DNA of 7,471 bases, from NCBI GenBank assembly GCA_949127695.1, contig CASBQH010000362.1:1-7471 (forward strand), in the 5' to 3' direction. The position numbers and the translations under genes are program-made. This document shows, piece by piece, positions 1 through 4,967 of this stretch (position 1 is the stretch's first letter; each line of letters starts with the position of its first letter). This DNA comes from Synechococcales cyanobacterium PMM_0073. GTDB taxonomy: Bacteria; Cyanobacteriota; Cyanobacteriia; Elainellales; Elainellaceae. The notes beneath the pieces were generated by a model, which was given only the letters and a program-made list of their open reading frames with translations, ran no database searches and was not told the DNA's origin.

Positions 1-908
1 ACGCCCAAATCGATTACCCGTACGCCATAGTCGCGATCTTCGGCATAGCCACCCTTGCCGTCTAGCATCGCCCGCCCCAGCCGTCGATCGCGCTGGAGTG
101 GAGACAGCAGCCGCGAGCGCGACAGAAACCGCAGCACCTTGGCCTTGCCGCCTGCATCAATGCTGCTGAGGATCGCTGCCGTTCGGCCTTCGGCAATGGC
201 GCGCTCTTGCGGCCAGTCTTCCAGCAGGCCCTCTTCATCCAGCACCAGATCGGAAATGCCCTGGAAGTAAGAGTCGATGGTCTGCTGCTGCGTGATCATG
301 TTCTGCTGAATGGTCAGATCTTTAGAAATCACATACTGCCGCCAAGCCACATAGACGGCCAGAATGGCGATTAGGATTTGACCGATTGCCCCAAACACCT
401 CGCCCGTTGCCCCAATTGCATCCCAGTTGAGGCTGTTGTACCAGCCGGCAAAGCCACGTCCCCAGCCGCTGAGCTGGATCAGGCCAAACCCGGCCACCAG
501 CAGCCCTGCAAATCCGGTCAAGATCAGCCGCTCCTGCGGGGAAATTAGCTGAGTAAAGATTGTCCAAAACAGCTGCCAGAGGATGCGAAACGAGAGCAGT
601 AGCGCCAGTCCGGCGCTGGCAAGAGTCAGCCAAAAGTAGCCCAGGCTCAGCCCAACCACCATCAGCGCTAGCGCCAGCCAAATCAGCAGTTCGAGCGGCG
701 GCTGGGCTGGGCGCTTAGCAAAGCTGGGCTGCACAACCGCTGCGGCAAAATCTCGGCTCGGCTGGAGCGGAGTCTCAAAATCTCTATCTTTGTCAGAATC
801 TTTATCAGAATCTCTATCCGATAAATCTCTAGATCCATTGCGGCTCGTTGCGTCAGCCGCAGTCTGGCTAGAAGCTAAATCGTCTGAAAAGGTGGGATCT
901 GGAGCCAT
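1..908 (-). CDS. Pentapeptide-repeat family membrane protein, N-terminal part (runs off left edge)
   Basis: The minus-strand frame opens with ATG at 908 and has no stop through 302 codons to the window edge, so the C-terminus is missing. Residues 1-70 are polar and disordered, with an Asp/Ser/Lys/Arg stretch at 30-43. Hydrophobic segments at about 72-90, 92-110, 128-147 and 171-188 look like four membrane spans. A soluble conserved part follows, including IDSYFQGISDLVLDEEGLL (211-229), DWPQERAIAEGRTAAILSS (231-249) and YGVRVIDLG at the edge. I recognise this arrangement from cyanobacterial proteins in which that last motif leads straight into pentapeptide repeats (A(D/N)LXX), so the repeats are expected just beyond base 1; they are not seen here. 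Function is unknown in the family as I know it. No good Shine-Dalgarno precedes the ATG. A TATAAG on the minus strand (929-924) could be a -10 element. The family call is strong; the repeat domain is inferred. Confidence 0.85.
   Translation of the reverse strand, partial: MAPDPTFSDDLASSQTAADATSRNGSRDLSDRDSDKDSDKDRDFETPLQPSRDFAAAVVQPSFAKRPAQPPLELLIWLALALMVVGLSLGYFWLTLASAGLALLLSFRILWQLFWTIFTQLISPQERLILTGFAGLLVAGFGLIQLSGWGRGFAGWYNSLNWDAIGATGEVFGAIGQILIAILAVYVAWRQYVISKDLTIQQNMITQQQTIDSYFQGISDLVLDEEGLLEDWPQERAIAEGRTAAILSSIDAGGKAKVLRFLSRSRLLSPLQRDRRLGRAMLDGKGGYAEDRDYGVRVIDLG
780..830 (-). repeat. In-frame 12-base repeats encoding an Asp/Ser/Lys/Arg tract
   Basis: On the plus strand, 792-803 (gtcagaatcttt) and 804-815 (atcagaatctct) are near copies with a 12-base period, flanked by the diverged copies 780-791 and 816-830. 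They encode the (S/R)DKD/(S/R)DRD-like tract at residues 27-43 of the membrane protein. The period is a multiple of three, so copy-number change keeps the frame. The tract lies in the polar N-terminal region before the first membrane span. Confidence 0.6.
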
Positions 909-992
909 AGATATCTTGAAGAACTTATAGCAATTGAGTTTAGTCTATCGCTCTGTCTCCTGATCATCCTGCTGGCTTGATCCAAGAGCCGT
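909..992. other. Short intergenic gap between two minus-strand genes
   Basis: The gap is 84 bases between the stop of the small gene and the start of the pentapeptide-repeat protein. I see no hairpin followed by a T-run, so the two could be co-transcribed. A minus-strand TATAAG at 929-924 is the only promoter-like element. It would put transcription start only about 8-10 bases before the ATG, and no -35 partner is evident. Confidence 0.35.
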
Positions 993-1211
993 CTAGCCCT
1001 GCGGCATTGTGAACAGGCTGAGCGTCTCACCCGCCTCGCGCTTGATCCGTCCCGCCCGGACGGCCTGATGCAGCTGATCCAAGGTTGATAGATCAGTAGA
1101 TTGATAGCTGCGAATGGCTATCACCTGCCGAATCAAGCCCTCTGACTCGACGCTAAGACAGCCTGTTTCAAAGGCCGACTGCACTAGACGATGGATCATA
1201 GAAATTGCCAT
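993..1211 (-). CDS. Small conserved hypothetical protein (about 72 residues)
   Basis: The frame ends with TAG at 993-995. From the ATG at 1211 it reads MAISMIHRLVQSAFETG and continues with CLSVESEGLIRQVIAIRSY, a leucine/glutamine-rich helical middle, and AVRAGRIKREAGETLSLF near the end. I recall similar short cyanobacterial hypotheticals with an 'ETGxLxxESExLIRQ...AGxIKRE' pattern, but no function is known to me. No signal peptide, membrane span or metal motif is visible. The frame stays open up to ATG codons at 1340 and 1352 (119 residues). I prefer 1211 because the 47 extra residues are polar and featureless, third-position GC drops there, and AGGG lies 8 bases before the 1211 ATG. An AAGGA lies only 2 bases before the 1352 ATG, too close, and 14 before the 1340 ATG. 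The gene is 84 bases upstream of the pentapeptide-repeat gene on the same strand. Confidence 0.65.
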   Translation of the reverse strand: MAISMIHRLVQSAFETGCLSVESEGLIRQVIAIRSYQSTDLSTLDQLHQAVRAGRIKREAGETLSLFTMPQG

Positions 1212-1466
1212 ATTCTGCACCCTAAATAGCTTGGATCTGCCCTCCAATTGTTGTCGATTAGATCGGTCGTCAGATTGATTGAGATCGATCGGGCGATGTG
1301 ATCTAGAATCACTGCTCAGGTGAGTATTGTCACTGGTCATGCACCGATACATGTTCCTTGGAATTCACTGTTGAGACTGCTGGGCTTGGTATCTAATCAG
1401 CATTGAGTCCAGAATCTAGTCAATTTTTGGCGCAAGCAGTGCCAAAAGATTGAGCTTGAGCTATCT

Positions 1467-1494
1467 TTGACTAAATTTGTTGGCGGAGAAAAAT
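1467..1494 (+). promoter_or_regulatory. Candidate promoter for the CapA-like gene
   Basis: TTGACT (1467-1472) matches five of six bases of the -35 consensus. AAAAAT (1489-1494), 16 bases downstream, is a weak -10. The start of transcription would fall near 1501, inside the inverted repeat at 1495-1510 and about 30 bases before the ATG. The hexamers are visible; promoter activity is inferred. Confidence 0.3.
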
Positions 1495-1510
1495 AGCCTT
1501 AGATAAGGCT
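1495..1510. repeat. Perfect inverted repeat in the CapA-like gene leader
   Basis: AGCCTTA (1495-1501) and TAAGGCT (1504-1510) are exact reverse complements separated by GA. As RNA this allows a 6-bp stem with an AGAT loop ending 6 bases before the Shine-Dalgarno. As DNA it is a 16-base near-palindrome directly after the candidate -10, a position suited to an operator. No T-run follows, so it is not a terminator. Confidence 0.45.
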
Positions 1511-1516
1511 GAAGTG

Positions 1517-1523
1517 AGAGGAG
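1517..1523 (+). promoter_or_regulatory. Shine-Dalgarno AGAGGAG of the CapA-like gene
   Basis: AGAGGAG ends 9 bases before the ATG at 1533 and 6 bases before an in-frame TTG at 1530. Both spacings are workable; the ATG is preferred, and the choice changes the protein by one residue. Confidence 0.6.
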
Positions 1524-1532
1524 TCGAAATTG

Positions 1533-3818
1533 ATGGCAAATCTGGACAGTTCATGGCAAGCTTCTGTAATCAAACTGGCGCAGGCTGGCAATTCGCGTGC
1601 CATTACCTTCTGGCTAAACCGCGATTTGGTGCCTCAGGGCGTCTGTGCCCAAATTACGGCAGAGCCGTCGGGCTGTTTGGCGATTCAAATTGTCAGCCGC
1701 CAACCGCCCAACTGCGACAAGCTGGTGCGCTATATCTGCCAGCGCCTCTCTCAGCTTGATTCAGAGGCGATTCAGCAAATTCGGGTTACAGCACAGCAGG
1801 TGGGAGCCGCAGAACCGCTTTGGGAGAAGACCGCCCGAATCATTCCGCCTTCGGCGCGGCGGGTACAGGTTGCTCAGCTTGTTCAGACAGCGCAGCCTGT
1901 TCAGACGGCTCAGCTTGTTCAGACAGCGCAGCCTGAAAGAGTAATGGCAGCTTCACTGCCGCTCGCTTCACCATCCGGCGCTGCCTCTGCAAAATCAGCC
2001 TCTACAAAATCAGCCTCTGCCAAACCTGCGCCGACTGTGGTTGCTCCATCTGATGCTGACCTGCCGCTCGTGGATATTGCCGCTGTTGCCCCGCCTGCTC
2101 CAAAATCAGCCAAAAGATCAGCCAAAAAAACAGCCAAAAAAACGGCTCGCCCAGCCGCTGCTCCCGGCAAACTCGGTATTTTGGCTGGCCGCAAGATTTC
2201 TGTGGGCAATCTTCAGTACCAGCTTCATAGCCAGATGCAGGCGCTCAAACTCGGCTCGGTATCAGCTGCCGATCACTCGATCCGCTGGTTTGTGGCACAA
2301 AAGCCAGCTGGTCGCGCTTTGGCTTTGAGTGGCGCTGCTGTCACCGCTTTCCTGATTGGCTGTAGCTTTGAGCTAGCGGGCTACTATGTCAATCCAGCCG
2401 CTTTTCAGCGATCTAAGGCGACGATCACAGGTGCTTTTCGCAGCGCTATACCCTCCGGCTCGGTGCAGACTGCCTCCGAGCGGCTGCCAATCATTCAGCA
2501 GCCGGTCTTAAACCCAGATGATCCGAACATTAGCTTAATTTTTAGCAACAGCAATCTGCTGACCCGCTTGCCTGTCAGCCAGCGACTGCCGGGGCAGGTC
2601 AATCCAGAAACTCCTCTAGTCACAACCGTCGAAGCCTATCGACAGGCCGACATGCTGATTACGAATTTAAATCATCCCGTGGTGACAGCCACCCCAGATG
2701 CGGCTGATCCTGCCGCCAACTCGCCAGATTCAGTCGCCGATCCAGCTAATTCCTCTCAGACTACAGATGCGGCAGATGCGGCAGATTCAGCAGATCTCCA
2801 GCTCAGCGGCCTGCCTGCCAATGCAGAGGCAGCCAAAACATCAGCAGGCGATGGCGACCATGAAGCCGAAAAAATGGACTTTATCGCTGACGAAGCCCGT
2901 GAAGAACCAGCGCCAGAGGAGGGAATCACGCCTGCGGTTGCCAGCGAAACTCAGAGCTTTCTCACCCCCCAAGAGCTGGTTGCCAATCGGGTTAATTTGG
3001 TCAGCTGGGCGAATAGTGCCGCCATGCCAGAGGGTTCTACCCAGCTGACCCAGACGGTTAACCTGCTGAAGCAGGGCAATATCCATGCGGTGGGAGTGGG
3101 TCAAAACCTGCCAGAGGCGCGTCGTCCGCAGATTTTTGAGGTCAAGGGCAAGCGGATTGCCTACTTGGGCTACGCTGACTCTTCGCCCAGAGCAGCCAGC
3201 GGCATGACGGCAGGCGTGAATGTTAGCGTCAACCGACAGATGCAAGCAGATATTGAGGCGATTCGCGATCAGGTCGATTGGGTCGTGGTCAGCGTCAACT
3301 GGAACCGTGAGCTGAGAGCCTATCCAGAAGACTGGCAGGTGAATCTGGCTCATGCTGCCGTTGACTATGGCGCAGATCTAGTCGTGGGCTATCATCCGAC
3401 CGCAACTCAGGGCGGCGAGATCTACAACGGGCGCGCCATTGTTTACTCATTGGGAGACAGAATTGACGAATATAGCGAACAGCCGGTTGGCAACTATGAG
3501 GCGGCGGCGCTGAAGGTCACGCTTGAAGATCACATCATGCAGCTTGATTTTTTGCCGCTGCAAGTGAAGCGCGGCCAAGCCCAGCTGGCTGAAGGCGAAA
3601 CAGCCGCCAGAATTCTGCAATATGTGCAGCAGGCTTCTAGCCTATTTGAACAGCCGCTGCGCTCTCTAGCTCGGCTCAATTCACAGGTGCGCCTGACGCT
3701 GCCCGCTGCGCCTGACTCTGAGATGCCAACGGATCCGTTTATTCACTATCCGTCTCCAGAGGCCAGTTCAGAGGCCAGCCCAGAGGCCAGCCCAGCCCAG
3801 CCTTCTTCTACCCCCTAA
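1533..3818 (+). CDS. CapA/PGA_cap-like membrane-anchored protein, probably a catalytically degenerate metallophosphatase fold
   Basis: The protein has 761 residues in distinct blocks. Residues 1-105 form a small domain that I associate with the N-termini of cyanobacterial CapA-type proteins. Residues 111-135 are Gln/Val/Thr repeats, 149-166 Ser/Ala/Lys repeats and 190-207 a Lys/Ala-rich histone-H1-like stretch. Residues 262-285 form one membrane span. Residues 330-710 match the CapA (PF09587-like) domain: YRQADMLITNLNHP (369-382), GNIHAVGVGQNLPEARRP (515-532), KGKRIAYLGY (538-547), DYGADLVVGYHPTATQGGE (611-629) and AIVYSLGD (635-642). A Ser/Pro/Glu tail ends it. The basic N-side predicts a cytoplasmic N-terminus and periplasmic CapA domain. 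Family members act in, or are annotated for, poly-gamma-glutamate capsule synthesis, but no capB/capC-like gene is nearby. Key ligand positions appear replaced (GGD to SNS at 338-340, NNH to NSA at 494-496, HW to NW at 589, HHPH to YHPT at 620-623), so catalysis is doubtful. The fold is near certain; the role is unknown. Confidence 0.85.
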   Translation: MANLDSSWQASVIKLAQAGNSRAITFWLNRDLVPQGVCAQITAEPSGCLAIQIVSRQPPNCDKLVRYICQRLSQLDSEAIQQIRVTAQQVGAAEPLWEKTARIIPPSARRVQVAQLVQTAQPVQTAQLVQTAQPERVMAASLPLASPSGAASAKSASTKSASAKPAPTVVAPSDADLPLVDIAAVAPPAPKSAKRSAKKTAKKTARPAAAPGKLGILAGRKISVGNLQYQLHSQMQALKLGSVSAADHSIRWFVAQKPAGRALALSGAAVTAFLIGCSFELAGYYVNPAAFQRSKATITGAFRSAIPSGSVQTASERLPIIQQPVLNPDDPNISLIFSNSNLLTRLPVSQRLPGQVNPETPLVTTVEAYRQADMLITNLNHPVVTATPDAADPAANSPDSVADPANSSQTTDAADAADSADLQLSGLPANAEAAKTSAGDGDHEAEKMDFIADEAREEPAPEEGITPAVASETQSFLTPQELVANRVNLVSWANSAAMPEGSTQLTQTVNLLKQGNIHAVGVGQNLPEARRPQIFEVKGKRIAYLGYADSSPRAASGMTAGVNVSVNRQMQADIEAIRDQVDWVVVSVNWNRELRAYPEDWQVNLAHAAVDYGADLVVGYHPTATQGGEIYNGRAIVYSLGDRIDEYSEQPVGNYEAAALKVTLEDHIMQLDFLPLQVKRGQAQLAEGETAARILQYVQQASSLFEQPLRSLARLNSQVRLTLPAAPDSEMPTDPFIHYPSPEASSEASPEASPAQPSSTP
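1872..1935 (+). repeat. 36-base tandem repeat (about 1.8 copies) in the CapA-like gene
   Basis: Unit one starts at 1872 and unit two at 1908. The 28 bases of the second unit, which runs to 1935, repeat the first exactly, and each unit is itself two diverged 18-base halves. It encodes AQLVQT/AQPVQT repeats in the disordered linker. Near identity at the DNA level implies recent duplication. Confidence 0.8.
1983..2027 (+). repeat. Three 15-base tandem repeats in the CapA-like gene
   Basis: Copies begin at 1983, 1998 and 2013 (type GCCTCTGCAAAATCA). Copy two differs at one base and copy three at a few. They encode ASAKS/ASTKS/ASAKP at residues 151-165, a basic flexible linker. Confidence 0.75.
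2106..2141 (+). repeat. Three 12-base tandem repeats encoding Lys/Ala-rich linker
   Basis: Copies tcagccaaaaga (2106-2117), tcagccaaaaaa (2118-2129) and acagccaaaaaa (2130-2141) encode SAKR-SAKK-TAKK (192-203), followed by TARPAAA. The product resembles histone-H1-type basic tails and lies about 60 residues before the membrane span, on the predicted cytoplasmic side. Confidence 0.75.
3757..3792 (+). repeat. Three 12-base tandem repeats at the 3' end of the CapA-like gene
   Basis: Copies of the cagaggccag(t/c)(t/c) type lie at 3757-3768, 3769-3780 and 3781-3792; the last two are identical. They encode the EASS/EASP repeats of the Ser/Pro/Glu-rich C-terminal tail (residues about 742-753), expected in the periplasm or envelope. 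Confidence 0.75.
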
Positions 3819-3867
3819 CTTGACCAAGATCGGCGCTGCAAGACAGGAGTCGCGAGATCTAGCGTAT

Positions 3868-3873
3868 TACAAT
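3868..3873 (+). promoter_or_regulatory. Candidate -10 element upstream of the mutarotase gene
   Basis: TACAAT matches five of six consensus -10 bases and lies 34 bases before the ATG, within the 89-base gap after the CapA-like gene. No -35 hexamer sits at normal spacing; TTGACC at 3820-3825 is too far (42 bases). The gene may have its own -35-independent promoter or be read through from the upstream gene. Confidence 0.3.
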
Positions 3874-3907
3874 GAGCGCAGCCAACTCTGCGTGAGGAAA
3901 GACCAAG

Positions 3908-4765
3908 ATGCCCGCAATGACAGCCGAGCAGCGCCAATATAAAACCTACATTTTGACGAATTCTGAGGCGCGGCTAGAGGTCGTGCCAGAGCGCGGCGGC
4001 ATCGTCACCAGCTGGCAGGTGCAAGACCAGGAAATGCTCTATCTTGACCGCGAACGCTTCACCCATCCTGACCTGTCGGTGCGCGGTGGCATCCCCATCT
4101 TATTCCCCATCTGCGGCAACCTGCCGGACAACCGCTATAGCCAAGCTGGGCAGTCTTATCAGCTAAAGCAGCATGGCTTTGCGCGGGATCTGCCTTGGCA
4201 AGTCGAGGCTTCTGACCCAGATCAAGCAGCGCTGACGTTGACGTTAGAGAGCAGTCCGCAAACTTTGGAAGTCTATCCGTTTGAGTTTCAGCTGGCCTTC
4301 ACCTACGCCCTGCAAGGGCAGTCGCTGCTAATCACTCAGCGCTATAGCAATCGCTCTAGTCGCCCCATGCCCTTCTCAACCGGGCTGCATCCTTACTTTT
4401 GTGTGGCTGACAAATCGCAGCTCCAGGTCGAGATTCCGGCTAGCCAATATCAGGAAAAGAGCAGCCCATCCCCTCAGCCGTTTCAGGGCTTTGACTTTGA
4501 GCTAGATGAAATCGACCGAGCGTTTCGGCCTTTATCAGCGCAGTGCAGCCGCGTGGTCGATCACCAGCGCCAGCTCAGCCTCCAGCTCGACTATGACAAT
4601 CACTACAGCACGCTGGTATTTTGGGCGGTGAAGGGCAAGGACTTCTACTGTCTAGAACCCTGGAGCGCCCCGCGCAACGCCCTCAATACTGGCGAAGATC
4701 TGCTGCAAGTCGCGCCCCAGAGCAGCCTAGAGACGCAGGTTAAGTTCACGATTGGCCTGCTCTAA
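3908..4765 (+). CDS. Aldose 1-epimerase (galactose mutarotase)-like protein
   Basis: The protein has 285 residues with the mutarotase-superfamily signature: PERGGIVTSW (27-36), RGGIPILFPICGNLPDN (59-75), the HGFAR motif with His89, STGLHPYF with His161, and CLEPWSAPRNALNTGEDLL with Glu250. In characterised aldose epimerases two histidines and a glutamate interconvert alpha and beta anomers of sugars, and the equivalents here appear intact. The RGG...HGFAR arrangement fits the LacX-like/COG2017 branch and is also reminiscent of hexose-6-phosphate epimerases (YeaD type), so the substrate (free or phosphorylated sugar) is undecided. It has no signal peptide or membrane span and should be cytoplasmic. 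Length is normal for the branch. The ATG at 3908 is preceded by GAGGA at 3894-3898 (9-base spacing); a second in-frame ATG at 3917 is less well placed. It follows the CapA-like gene by 89 bases and precedes S1 by 202, with no clear functional tie to either. Confidence 0.87.
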   Translation: MPAMTAEQRQYKTYILTNSEARLEVVPERGGIVTSWQVQDQEMLYLDRERFTHPDLSVRGGIPILFPICGNLPDNRYSQAGQSYQLKQHGFARDLPWQVEASDPDQAALTLTLESSPQTLEVYPFEFQLAFTYALQGQSLLITQRYSNRSSRPMPFSTGLHPYFCVADKSQLQVEIPASQYQEKSSPSPQPFQGFDFELDEIDRAFRPLSAQCSRVVDHQRQLSLQLDYDNHYSTLVFWAVKGKDFYCLEPWSAPRNALNTGEDLLQVAPQSSLETQVKFTIGLL

Positions 4766-4772
4766 GTCTTGC

Positions 4773-4794
4773 TCTCCAGCCAGCAGACTGGGGA
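4773..4794 (+). terminator. Weak terminator-like hairpin after the mutarotase gene
   Basis: TCTCCAG (4773-4779) can pair with CTGGGGA (4788-4794) in a 7-bp stem with one G-U pair and an 8-base loop, 7 bases after the TAA. The only T-rich run is at 4808-4813, well downstream, so it is a poor intrinsic terminator and could instead stabilise the 3' end. Confidence 0.3.
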
Positions 4795-4838
4795 AGCCCG
4801 TACCCGATATTTTAAGAATTGATTATATTGAGGAAATC

Positions 4839-4861
4839 TAGCAGGGCGGATTGACCTGCTA
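4839..4861. repeat. Perfect 7-bp inverted repeat upstream of the S1 promoter candidate
   Basis: TAGCAGG (4839-4845) and CCTGCTA (4855-4861) are exact reverse complements with a 9-base spacer. The second arm ends 6 bases before the TATGAT -10 candidate and overlaps a TTGACC (4851-4856). Position and symmetry suit an operator for a dimeric regulator. No T-run follows, so termination is unlikely. Confidence 0.4.
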
Positions 4862-4867
4862 ACCTTG

Positions 4868-4873
4868 TATGAT
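4868..4873 (+). promoter_or_regulatory. Candidate -10 element of the S1 gene (TATGAT)
   Basis: TATGAT differs from the -10 consensus at one base. TTGACC at 4851-4856 is only 11 bases upstream, too close for a normal -35, so the promoter would be -35-independent. Transcription would start near 4880, giving a leader of about 88 bases before the TTG at 4968. Confidence 0.4.
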
Positions 4874-4889
4874 GGCTATTCGGCCTGCT

Positions 4890-4922
4890 TGCTGAGACTG
4901 GCTGATTGAAACAGGCTCAGCA
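4890..4922 (+). promoter_or_regulatory. Imperfect hairpin in the S1 mRNA leader
   Basis: TGCTGAG (4890-4896) pairs exactly with CTCAGCA (4916-4922). After one A-G mismatch, CTG (4898-4900) pairs with CAG (4912-4914), leaving an 11-base loop. It lies between the candidate -10 and the Shine-Dalgarno, and is followed by U-rich stretches (4931-4938, 4945-4951). S1 controls its own translation in Escherichia coli through a structured leader; a similar role here is inference. Confidence 0.4.
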
Positions 4923-4955
4923 GATGCGGGTAATTTTAGCCAGCTTGTTTTGCCG

Positions 4956-4961
4956 AGGAGG
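4956..4961 (+). promoter_or_regulatory. Perfect Shine-Dalgarno AGGAGG that fixes the S1 start
   Basis: AGGAGG is followed after 6 bases by TTG at 4968. The in-frame TTG at 4950 lies upstream of the AGGAGG and would place the site inside the coding region, so 4968 is chosen. The resulting N-terminus, MSFSTDDFAKALEQHDY, also resembles cyanobacterial S1 N-termini. Confidence 0.75.
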
Positions 4962-4967
4962 CCGACG

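Larger units (their letters stand above)
1212..1532. promoter_or_regulatory. Divergent intergenic region between the small gene and the CapA-like gene
   Basis: This stretch of up to 321 bases must hold the promoters of two divergent transcripts, unless the small gene starts at 1340 or 1352. For the rightward gene, TTGACT at 1467-1472 followed 16 bases later by AAAAAT (1489-1494) is a possible sigma-70-type promoter. For the leftward gene, TTGACT on the minus strand (1423-1418) has only a poorly spaced -10-like TTAGAT (1396-1391, spacer 21). Bases 1250-1300 are rich in GATC/CGATC, including the palindrome gatcgatc. No RNA gene or further coding frame is convincing. Confidence 0.4.

Noticed and set aside
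81..100. Possible HIP1 site (GCGATCGC), the repeat common in many cyanobacteria
   Set aside because: Only the CGATCG core is present here and near 1285; I did not find a complete HIP1 octamer anywhere in the window by eye.
55..270. 71-codon plus-strand frame rich in Ser and Arg
   Set aside because: It is antisense to the conserved segment of the minus-strand protein; the Ser/Arg-rich composition is typical of a shadow frame.
322..681. 119-codon minus-strand frame inside the pentapeptide-repeat gene
   Set aside because: It is in a different frame from the recognised membrane protein that spans the same bases, and its sequence resembles no family.
1514..1759. Frame opening with GTG just before the CapA-like gene
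   Set aside because: It overlaps the CapA-like N-terminal domain in another frame and has no support of its own.
1872..1935. Direct repeats as a possible CRISPR array or iteron origin
   Set aside because: The copies are contiguous with no unique spacers, stay in frame inside a coding region, and are just under two in number.
1919..2209. Ala-rich minus-strand frame
   Set aside because: It is a shadow of the repetitive Lys/Ala-rich linker on the plus strand.
2841..3353. 170-codon open frame on the minus strand inside the CapA-like gene
   Set aside because: It lies antisense to well-conserved CapA segments, has no recognisable domain, and is explained by the base composition of the opposite strand.
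4851..4873. TTGACC plus TATGAT as a full sigma-70 promoter for S1
   Set aside because: The spacer is only 11 bases, too short for a functional -35/-10 pair; only the -10 was kept as a candidate.
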